64,000 bases of DNA from Symbiodinium kawagutii (Eukaryota; Sar; Dinophyceae; Suessiales; Symbiodiniaceae), in contig VSDK01009055.1 of NCBI GenBank assembly GCA_009767595.1, forward strand, positions 79,699 to 143,698. Reading direction: 5' to 3'. The notes below the pieces were generated by a model. The model saw only the letters and a list, made by a program, of their open reading frames with translations, searched no databases and was not told where the DNA came from. The position numbers and the translations under genes are program-made. Shown here one piece after another: positions 36,601-47,400 of the stretch (its first letter is position 1; each line of letters opens with the position of its first letter).

Positions 36601-38421
36601 CTGATCACCAAAGAAGGAAAGGACGACAGGCTTATTGGAGACTCCAAAGCATCTCTTGCAAGCCCTGCAGCAAAGTTCAGTGAGCGAGCAGAGGTGCCAA
36701 GCTTGTATCATTTCGGTGCTGCCCTGGACCGTTTAGGATCCAAGCCTGATCAATGGTGTTTGTTGTCTTTGGATATTCGTGGCGCTCACAAATCCATTCG
36801 AACCAACCCTGCTGATATTGGTTTTTCTGCTTTCCATTTTATGGATATTGCGTACGTTTATGTGGTTAACCATTTCGGCGCTTCCTGGAGCGCCTACTGG
36901 TGGTCGAGACTTTCTGCACTCTTGCTTCGAACTGCGCATTTTGTTTTGCGACATCCGCACCTAGGAGCTGTCTACGTAGATGACCTTTTGTTTTTCCTAC
37001 GGAAGGATTCTGCAGCGCAGCTAGGGGTTTTGCTGATTGCATTATTACAGGTCATCAATGTCCCGCTGTCATGGAGAAAGCTGCGGATGGGTTGCGCGTT
37101 GGAGTACCTTGGTTGGCGCTTGAGCTTGACCGATGGCTTTCAAGCCACCCTGACGGAGCCAAAGTTGCAAAGATTGTTGCGCCCCATTCATTGGTGGCAG
37201 CTTCGCCCGCAAAAGATTTGTCGCGTGGAGCTTCAGCAGTTCTTGGGTCTGGCAAGTTGGGCAACTCAGGTACAACTGTTGATGCGACCGTTTTTAGCCC
37301 CATTGTTTCGAGTGCTGCATTCCCGAACATCAAAACTTCAGTCGCTGGACTTCAGGCAGCTTGAAGAATTGATGCACTTGCTTGATGACAGGCTTGAGAC
37401 GACGAAAGCAGCGAAACTGAGTGACATCCAATGTGGCTGGCGTCTTGTGGCGATCGGTAAGCGCTGATGTGAATACCGCGAAACTCTTGTTGGGTCAACC
37501 CAAATTCACTAATGGTCGGATCTGGGTTCGCTTCACTGCCTTGGGCCCCACTGTGGTATTCAAGCAAATGCAAATTGCAGCGCTACGCCAATTGCAGTCC
37601 TGCCTTGCTGCCCCAACTTTTCCATTGACATCTCACGCGTTATGTCTGACTGGCGCTGCAGATGCATGGGCGGATTCTTACAAGGCTGGGCTTGGTGGTT
37701 GGTTTGTTGATGTTTGTGGCTCAGGACGGTGCTTGGCGTTGGTTCCATTTGGAATTGCGTCGGTCTGATATTCCCGCTGAATGGGATTGGCCTGACTCCA
37801 TGCAAAAAGGCGTATGCGCATTGGAACTCTTGGCGCAGCAGGCCCTGGTGCAGCTGCAAGGGCAGATGGGTCGGGCCGTGACTGCCCACCTGTGTCAATA
37901 CAGCGACAACATGGCTGTTGTGGGCTGTGTGGCAAAGGGATTGTGCACTGCGTTCCCTTTGGCGGGTGCGCTCATTTCCTTGGCGCGAGTTTGCTTGCGA
38001 CAAGCATGCACGCTGGCAATCAGCCACGTGGCTGGCGTGCGAAACGAGGAGGCTGACCGCGTCAGCCGGCTGAACTATCCTGGGGCGGCCTTAACCAAGC
38101 AGCTGCGAAAGGAGGCGCGTGTCCATTTGACCGCGGAAGACCTCTTCAAACCGTGGCGTGTCTTTGTCGCTTTGGGAGTGCGTCCCATGTGACGTGCCGG
38201 GGTGGTTGGGGCTGTTGTCCCTGGTTGGCCTGGCCGGCCTCCACCCTTGTGGTTTGTATGCCATCCTCGCCAAAGCAAAAGAGTGCTGCCGCGCTTTGCT
38301 GTTCTGCAAATAGGTCTTAGGTTTGTAGAGGGATAAGTCAACCGACGTGTGCGCAGTTTTCCGAAACTATGGTTTCGAAATCAAGGGTAGCTGGAGTTTT
38401 ACAAAGTAAAAATATGTCCGA

Positions 38422-38469
<48 letters not shown>

Positions 38470-41400
38470 CTGTCGTTGTTGTTGTTGCTGGTTTTTGGTT
38501 GTTGGTCTTTGATGGTTGGTCTTTGGTTGTTGGTCCTTGGCTTGGGTTGTTGGATGTTTTTGGTTGTTGCTGGTTGTCGTTGTTGGTTGTCGCTGTTGGT
38601 TGTTGTTGTTGGTTGTTGGTTGTTGGTTGTTGGTTGTTGGTTGTTGGTTGTTGGTTGTTGGTTGTTGGTTGTTGGTTGTTGGTTGTTGGTTGTTGGTTGT
38701 TGGTTGTTGGTTGTTGGTTGTTGGTTGTTGGTTGTTGGTTGTTGGTTGTTGGTTGTTGGTTGTTGGTTGTTGGTTGTTGGGTTCCTTGGATACACCCTCG
38801 GCGGCGTATTTGATGACAAATCTTTAATAATTTTTGTTTGCGGTGAATGTGGCACAATTGTTCTTTTTGTGTTTGACCGTGTCTGCCCCGCAATGCTTGG
38901 TGCATTTGTCTTTCGGACAATGAAAGGCATCAACTGATATGGGGCGCAAACATGCCTTCTTGGGGCATGTGCGCGGTGAAAAAATAAATTGCAGCGACCG
39001 TTTGTCGTGCAAATTTGTGACGCGTGGACAGGTGGTTGTTTGGGGTTTGATTGCATCAGGCCCTCTGGCATTGCTAAAGCACCGTCAAGCTTTTGTTTGT
39101 GCGTTTTGTTTTATGAGTTATTTACTTTGGTCCATTTTTGAAAAGGCCCTAAAAAATGCAGATTGTCATCCCCCTTTTCCCGCTTCTATGTTTGACATTG
39201 AGCTCAGGTTTGGCCGGTGAGAGCGCCCAGATTCTGTGTGGTGCCAGAATGGCCGTGGCAGTTCGATTCACAATGATTTGAATTCAGGGTTGATGAGATC
39301 ACATTTCTTTCAATGATGCTGAAAATTGTTGTGCCACCGTTGTCGAGTGGTGCAGGGGGCTCGCCGGTACCAAACAACTTCCAGATGTTCAGAAAGCGTT
39401 GCGTGTTTTTGGGGGTTGGGGGGTGGGGGGTTGGTCAGAAAAAAACAGCTGTCACAGGTTGCCACCGGGCAGGGACCGCTGGTGTCGCTTGCCTTATGGA
39501 GCGGCTTGGATTCGCAAAATGATTTGGATTCCAACCTACAGCCTTTGCAGGTAGCAACATGGCAACGGAAATTGACCACAGTTCCAACCAAGATTTCGCT
39601 ACAAAATTGTTTCTTGATTCGACATGCCAGCACAGACCAGTAACCTATTGGTTTGAGTCTGTCTTCAGCCTTTCATCTACTTTAAGTAGGGAAACAAATG
39701 AATAGAAATTAAAAGGATTGTTGTAAATTAAATCGATGGTGTAATAGGAATTTTCATATTTTCCAATCGCCGATCCCACCGAGGCTCTGCAACCTGGACG
39801 TGAAATCGGCCCTGTGCGCCGCCAAGGCCGCGCGACCCCCTGTGGATCCGATGGCGCACCTCCAGGCGTTGCTGCGGAAGCACCTTGGAGAAAGCACCGT
39901 GACGCGAAAGCCAAGATGAAAAAACACATGATAAAGATTGATGAAATATGTAATGCTAAACATTCACACTATCATGTTAATATGAAGTAATCTTAAGTAA
40001 TGTTAAACAGTTCAAAAGATGTTTGAAAGAGGGGGACCCAAAAAACATATATTGCTGAGAACATCATCAGAGAAAGGATTACAGTACAAAGTATTTGATA
40101 ATGAGAATAGTGAGAAGAATGATGCAAAGTAATGACATTGCATAAAGGATAATGAGAACAGACAAATGACAGACAATGAGAGGATAATGAGAGGTGTCAG
40201 AAAGCATTGATTATTTGGCAAAGCATTGGGAGCGCAAGGCATTGGGAGTGAGAGGGAAATGGCAGCATTGGGAATGAGTGTTATTGAATCAATGAGGAAA
40301 TGAACGGGATTGGAGCCTATTGGGAATGGGGTTTCACTACGGTAGCCAAATGGAGTCTTGTTGCGAATGCATCAAGGCATGTATTCCAACCGATTTTTTG
40401 CTGCCTCAGTGGCTCAGCGCAAGCAAAACCTCAAATTGTTCCAATGCAAGTGTTCTCGAAAATGGTTTTCCCAAGGCCGGCGACGCTTTTGGAACTTGAA
40501 ATGTTTTGTGCCTGGACTCTTCCCGGACGTGTGTGATAAAAAGAAAAAGCGGTATTTGCTCTCCCAACCCACGAGTCTAAGTCACATCGTGTCACCATTA
40601 GTTGCTCATTCGGAGGTACTTTGTTTGGGGTCGTTTTGGAATCGCTATCAAGCAATTTTGTTGTTTTTACACCGAAATGCCTTCGTGGCTCTTGAAAAAT
40701 GACTCTCACCAAACAAAGTAACACAAGCGGAGCACGCATGTCTCTACAGTCAAGCTGCAAAAACAAAAAAGCATCACTCGTCCCAAAGCATCGAAGCCCT
40801 GGGGTTCTCCTTTTCGTCGTTGTGGGGTGCTTCTACGGGAAGGCCCTGCGCCCTCACCCCCTGATCCCCTTGCCTTTCACGCTGCACTTGTCACAAGATC
40901 CGCAATGTTTCCCCGACTGCGCTTGCCATTCATCACATAAAAACTTGAGTCAGTCTGATATCAGAGGTGGAATTTTCAGGACCACAAAGCGGACCGAAAC
41001 TGACAATCGCAATTTGCGGTCACTGTCTTGTTTTCATGGCAGGGACTTTTGTCATGGCCAGAGAGACATTTAGGATTTCAAATTTTTGAAGATAACAATT
41101 CATCTCCTCCTCGTAAGAGTCGCAATTGTGAGCGGATTTGGGTATACCAAGAGGTTTGAAAAACCCAGGGTTGTGAAATGCAATGCTAAAGCCACAGGCA
41201 ATTGAGAGACCCAAGGCATTGGATATCGCTTGCAATCGATTGTCCTATTTGTTTGAAACTTTCATGGGTTCCAGTAGTGTGTGCATAAATTATAGTTATG
41301 TTTTCAAGTCAGGGATAGGCCCACCATCATTCAAGCAACATGGGAATGGATCTTATTTGGTTACCCAGAGCCAAAGGAATAGCAACATCCAGATAGATAT

Positions 41401-44400
41401 TGAATATGCACTCATGAAACCCAAGCAACATGTGTGGTACGCAAATGCTGATCAAGCATCCTGGATGATTTCTTACGACTGCTAATAGGGGTTCACGGTC
41501 ACATATAGATTGTCTCTCCACCTATGCTAACTAGTAGCCGCCTGCCAAAACCCCGGCAACAAACTATGGTTCTGTCAAGCACCAACCACAATCAGCAATC
41601 TATATGGGGTCTCACTTTCGGACACCCAGGAGCAACGAAACCTGGCAGGGATACGAAGTATTGAGGAGGCACAAATTAATTGCAACACTAACAATGCACA
41701 GTTGAAACCGAGTAATGACAGCAACATGACACATAGAAATGCAACAGGCACTGGCACGGATGAAATGATTAATGTGTGCTGTCAAGGGTGATGAACAGGT
41801 ATTATTGAATCAGGGATGGAGTGAGCCTCCAACTAGAAGGAACAGAATATACCAGGACTGATGCCCAAGAAATGTGCAACTAAAATGTAACCTTAGGCAT
41901 TTGAAACCAAATGGTTGGCCGGCCATGTGTCTTGGACCAGATTCAAGGATCTGAAGGGTGCCCATTGCAGAGAGTTGAGGGATTTTGGGGGCATTGGTTT
42001 GTTTGAAGCTTTTCCAAGAATGCTGTTCCCGCTTTGTCAAGCCGCGTTTTTGTGCTGGACTGCTCTGAGGTTTGAACTTGCCAAACGGCATGGCTTGGTG
42101 AGAAAAGCAGTGGAACAAGCACGCCAGCAGGGTTTTCAGGAAGCCAGCAATGCAGCTCCTTGCACTGCAATAGGAATGTATCTGTCTTCATTGCTGAATA
42201 ATATACTTTGCAAAGCTTTGTGATGACCTTTCAAAGCTTTGTTTGAGGCACCCCCAGGTGATGAAAGGACTGTGAAAGGTACAGTGACCAAAGCGGGGTT
42301 CCTCCTTGAGGTTTTCAACATAAAGCCGCCAAAGCAGGGCGAGTCCAAGCCGCAGTGAGTTCCAAATTGGAGCCATTTCTGTATAGCCACATTTTTAAAC
42401 GAACGAGCTCCAGCGTGATGCCATGATGCTTTCCGTGAAACAACAGAAATTACAATTTTCAGATTGTCCTATATTATCCCTTCCTGTTTTCCTACTTTTT
42501 CTAATTTTCCTTTATGTGTTGTCAAATCTGTTGGTGCTGAAACGTGAAGATGATGCTGGATGCCGTCGCCAGTGGACCATTTGTATTCAGGGGTGTGCTT
42601 GCCAAGCAGCACACCGCTCTGCATGAGGGCTCTGGAAGAAGCAGCACCATCCCTCAAAAAAAGAATCAGTCGCTGGAGTCGTTTGCGGATGTTTAATGCG
42701 GACGTTTGCAGGTTTCTCGCCCCCCAAAACCCTGGCTTGTTCATGAAACCTCTTTGTCCAATGCAGTGCAGAGTGATGGCAAGATACCCTTCCACTGCCA
42801 TCGCTTCATCCCACTCATGTTTGCTGTTGAAAGATATCCCTGAGAAGCACCTTCCTTTAGATCATTTTGCCACATCTTCCTACATCTTCCTACCTCGTGC
42901 AAATTTTCATTCGTGGAGTGACGCCTGTCCTCAAAACTGTGGCCTCAGGACCTTCCCAAAGTGCAGCTTCGTGAAGATGAGGAACTGTGTTATCTTAAAT
43001 GCCTGTCATTTGAAATGTTCTGAAAGATCATTGCAACTTGTCCCATGATTTCTTATTCTTTTAAATCTTGTTTTTCTTCTGGAGCAGCCCCCTTCCAGTT
43101 TCACAGAAGGAAGAGAATGGACTGGAACGAGCGCCACACAAGGACGGCAACATTCATTTGCGCAACCTGTCCGTCAACATGGCGCAGAAGGAAGAAGATG
43201 CGTGAAGCCTTGCCTGTTTTGCAAAGGTGAGCTGGTAGAAATTGCCATCCAAGATATGCACACTGAGATGCTAGGCCTGTGCTAGGCCTGTGCTAGGCAG
43301 CCAGGCCGGTCCAACAAGTGAGGAGGGGACGGCCGGAAGCCTTCGCTGCCAGGCTGAACCTGCTCTTCCTGGGGGATACAAATCGAGTTGTGGCTGAGAC
43401 ACCGATGAACGATGTCTCCACACGATGCTTGGCTCACTGCCTAGGACCTACGTCCACTGCCTGAAGGAATTAAATGACTTCCTTAAAGGTAGGACTTCAG
43501 GAACTCACAAGGAACTCTTTTTTAAAAGAATTAAGAAGATGCTTCTCTTAAAATCATTGAAGGCATCCCCTCTTAAGGATGCAGACGCAGATGCTTAGAA
43601 TCTTCCAAAATGGAGGTGCTGAAAGTGAGTCGCAAACCCCATGAGTTCTAGGCACTACGAGGTCTCTTTGAGCTCTCCTTGGAGTTTCCCAAGTTTTCAC
43701 AGTGTGATGTTTTGTGCCACTCCTTGCCGTGCTCCGCTGAGGAAGTCATTGCATGCGGGGGGCCTTAGGTCACCATGGAAATCAAACTGTTTTGAAGGCA
43801 GGTTTAGATCTTTGAGAGAATCTTTGAGCAGACGCAGTGTCCTTTATTTTGGGCAAATTCCAAGATGAAGGCAATTATTTTGCATGCTTCGTTTTCTTTG
43901 ATTTTGTAGCACACTTTGAGGTTCATCATGTGGGTTGAGTCCACCAAGCCGGACAGCGACACGGTCCCGTGCTGGCATGTTTCGTCCTGGGTTCTGCCGT
44001 GCCATCCAGAAGCCCTGGCCCTGCAACCAAAATCGCTCGCTGAGCTTGACACGTCCTGGCACATCGAAACAATAGCAGCCTGTCTTCACATCAGGTGCGG
44101 AGAGCAAAGTTGCACTTGGTTGATCTTGTGCGAACCTGAGTTTTCCAAGGTGAATTGCTCAGACCTTTGCATCACATCACAAGCTTTGCAAGGCTGGAAG
44201 TGAACGGATCTCCAAGTCAGGGGCAAAGACCTCAGCCTCCATAGTACCTTGGAAGCATCGCCTCAGTTTGAAGCTTGAAAGGTGGAAGGTCAGCTACAAA
44301 AAGAGGCTCGCTACATCAACTTGTCTCTGCCAGCGGCCCAGAGCCTCATGGCTTTGACACTTCAACTTCAACCCCCTGGCAGTGGATCGAAACAAAGGGA

Positions 44401-47400
44401 AAACATGGCAGCAAGGGATAGATCCCTTCGACAGACTGAGGCACTATCTCGAGCAGGTCATTGTTGCCTTGCACGAGCGTAGCACTGGAGTTCGAAATCA
44501 TGTGCCCTACAGGACCACTGGAGTTCCTTGTGCCCCAACAGCTTTGCAAACAATGTAGAATCAACCATTCACAGCCACTGTCCTCCCCATGCATTGAGAA
44601 AAATACAAAAACAAGAACTACTCGGGACAAGGAACTCCATGATGACCTCCGTTCTGCGGGATTCCCTTGGCTGTGGCCTCAGCATGGCGCAGCCCTCCCT
44701 CTGCAAGAAAGGACAACTGTAGATGGCATCATGCCACAAGATTCTGGTCAATGCGTAGTTTTGCTGTGATGCTCACATCGATGTTCTGGACTGGGCACCT
44801 TCAGAAGATTCACCATAGATTTGGGCATCATACAGCCAGGGCAACCGCAGCAAAGGTGGCAACTGCAAGACAGTGATGGTGGGGACTGCTGCGATTGAAG
44901 ACCGGCACTTAGAAGAGTGCGGGCCTCGGCCTCATCTCCCCAGATCATCCTCGACTGGTGCGACACCAATGCTTTCGGCCACTATGCCGCTTTACGTTTC
45001 AAGTTTCTCATAGCAAAGGTCCATGCACCCAATTCTTCCAGAGATTTAAATCTGAAGAGCTGTGTGAATTGGGGCTTAGATGGGCTTAGTGACTCGCTCG
45101 GCGAAGTCCTTGGAACGTGCTGTTTCTCCCAGCGTCGAGGTCTATGTCAACATGCCGCTTCGCTCAACGCGTGGCAGCCATCAAGAATAACGCCACCGTG
45201 AACGAGGCGCGCAGCGAAGTCCTGTGAAACACAGCAGACGTACCATAGAGAAGGGGAGTTAAAATGCAAGGAATCAATTAGCTGCAAGGTGCATAGTATG
45301 GAGAAGTTTGTATTTCAAGCATGTATATTCCTTGGATACACCTTGCAGCTTGAATGTACCAATCGCTGCAAAATTGCATGTTTGGTCCCTGCGCATTCCT
45401 CCTCTTTCATGCTGCCTGCGCGGGGGCTGAGCCTTGCTGGGTGTAGCTTGGCCTCCGCAACCAGCCATCAACAAACCTTTACAAGCCCATACCCGGCCCA
45501 AGCCCATACAAGATCTCAAATGGGAAACTGCTGGGGAAGCTCAGAAAGTGTTTGAGAAAGGAGTCGCCCTTTCTGGCAAGAGTGTCTTGCAAGAGTGTGA
45601 TCTAGGAGTGTTCTCCTTGCCTGTTTGGCATGACATGAGTGCCTTTGGGAGAAAAGAGAACAGATTTTCAGAATGTCTTCTAAGGGCCTGGGCAAAAGGG
45701 CATGTGTTTCTGTCAGGACAGCTAGCGGTAGCTAGCTGACTTACTCTTGCTTCAGCAATGCAGTCGTCACCATCTTGGCGGTCATCGTGATCGTCATCAT
45801 ATCGTCATCCATTGATCCTCGCCCTTTGCTTTGGTCGACGCCCCCTAGGCCTCAAGTATTCCAGAGGGTCTTGCAAGGGTTAGGCAAAAAAAGGAAGTGT
45901 CCAGCACAAGTCATTTTGAAGGGTGTCACTCCACGAATGCGTGAGTGCTTGGCAAGAGTGCAAATGCAAGAGTATGGGGTTCAAGAGTGAGTGCTTGCAA
46001 GGTTGTCCTGCAAGAGAATCCGTTGCCATCACGCAAGAGTGTTTTGCAGCGGTGTCATTCCATGAGTGTCCCAGAAGATTGTTTACAAGATTGGTACTTG
46101 AGTGGTGCTTCAGAGAGTCACTTCAAGAGCGTGGAGCCAAGCGTGTCTTCCGAGAGAGTCTGTAGAATAGCCCTAGAAGTGAGGCACATGCATGATTCTC
46201 AAAGAGTATTCCTCAAGTAGGTCATGCGAGAACCTTCTTAAGTTTCGCACAGAGGAGGGCGCAAGTATCCAGAGAAACTTGTGTTTTGCTCTTGGGAAAG
46301 TTTGAGTACTTTCAGAGTTTTTGAGTGTCAGCCTAGAGCATTTTCCGGGTAACTGTTAAGATTTGTTGACTAGAAGAGCATTTGCAGCGGCAGAGTGTTG
46401 AAGCGTCTGGGTATCAAAGTTCAGACGGCTCGATAGCCGGTCCAGCCCAGGAACCAATAAACTATACAGAATAGCCAAATTGTGGACCAGAAGGAAAGAA
46501 GCTGAAATCTAAAATTACTCTCTCGAACTTTGGAAGCAAGCAGTTTTCGCAGAGTGTCCTTCAACAGCCTCCAAGAAGAGTGTGCCTGTGCTTAGAGGAA
46601 CTTCAGTGTTAAGAGTTCATCCAAGCGACTGTTTTCGGAGTCTCAAGAGCTTGGTTTCGCTCAGTGAATTAGGCAATCCAACAGTACTAGGTGTCAAAAT
46701 GCATTTTCCAATACTCTTTGACAAGAGTGCTTTGCACCAGCATGCCATGTCCTCTGCCACGATGTTGGGTAGGTTTTCTATTGTAGCGCCCTATGGCCTG
46801 TCACTGGATTTTTCTCAACTTGATTTGTTTATTCTCACTGTCGTCATGTCCAGGAACTGGATCCAGCGCTGTTGATCCGCAGATTGAAGAAGGAAGCCGC
46901 CGAACTGAAGGCTGGTGGGCCATGGGTGCGGCGTGCGGCCAGGACGGTGCTCCTTTGGGACACGCTCCAATTTCCAAGGTGAGTTGTGCGGTCTGCAAAG
47001 ATGGGAGGGTCTTGAATGGTCTCGTGGCATCTGGATCTGTTGGACATCAGTGGAGCCATGAGTCAAGGGCAGCCTTGCCACCTTGGCAGCTTTGGGTACT
47101 GCCCTGTGTGCTTTCTCCGCAGGGGAAAAAGAACACAAATGCAGCATTTCCGACCGTTTCGTCAGGGGCAGAGGTGGTTTCTCACGATTTCTCACGGGAA
47201 AGGTGAAGAGATGTAAAGATGTTGATGTTGGAAGTAACCCCCGATACCCGAGGGTCGAAACCTGGCGCGAGGATGAATTGAAGCTCTTAAATGGCGATGC
47301 TGTTCTCGGCTCAGACAGCTGGGTCTGTGGGGGACTGAAACTCGAACCCTGCAGCCGCCCCCACAAAGTGACCCAGTGGTTGGAACCCGGCAGTCTTTGT

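Larger units (their letters stand above)
33211..38331 (+). mobile_element. DIRS-like unit: repeat A - gag - RT - RNase H - repeat B (fossil)
   Basis: Repeat A (33,211-33,360) is followed by a 45-bp minisatellite. A gag-like region lies at about 34.3-35.5 kb and ends in a Cys/His finger pair (CYKFQAGKCCDPDCQFEHAC, then CEKCGSEDHGRKNC). RT lies at about 36.5-37.45 kb, with the GAVYVDDLLFFLRK active-site block near 36,970 and LEYLGWRLSL. RNase H lies at about 37.6-38.19 kb (YSDNMAVVGC; VAGVRNEEADRVSRLNYPG). Repeat B is at about 38,207-38,331. The copy is broken by a handful of changes and has internal segmental duplications in the gag-RT interval. No recombinase lies between this A and B. Confidence 0.82.
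17858..43142 (+). other. KIF6: 25.3-kb kinesin intron (or two introns around an unseen small exon)
   Basis: The interval lies between LEDA (phase 2) and KDGNIHLRNLS. It contains phosphatase exons, an assembly gap, three CGAACCATACCC clusters, satellite cassette 2, a GGTACGTTTTG array, DIRS-like fossils from 28.0 to 38.3 kb, and several minisatellites. Its start is a clean GT donor (GTTGAA). The acceptor next to AAG|GACGGC is less certain. Confidence 0.65.

Noticed and set aside
38600-38781. Possible telomeric repeat
   Set aside because: The heptamer is TTGTTGG, not the TTTAGGG type expected, and it is internal with genes on both sides.
38367-39071. Minus-strand QQPTTNN-rich 'protein'
   Set aside because: Translation of the (TTGTTGG)n heptamer array. 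The three frames all give the same kind of peptide.
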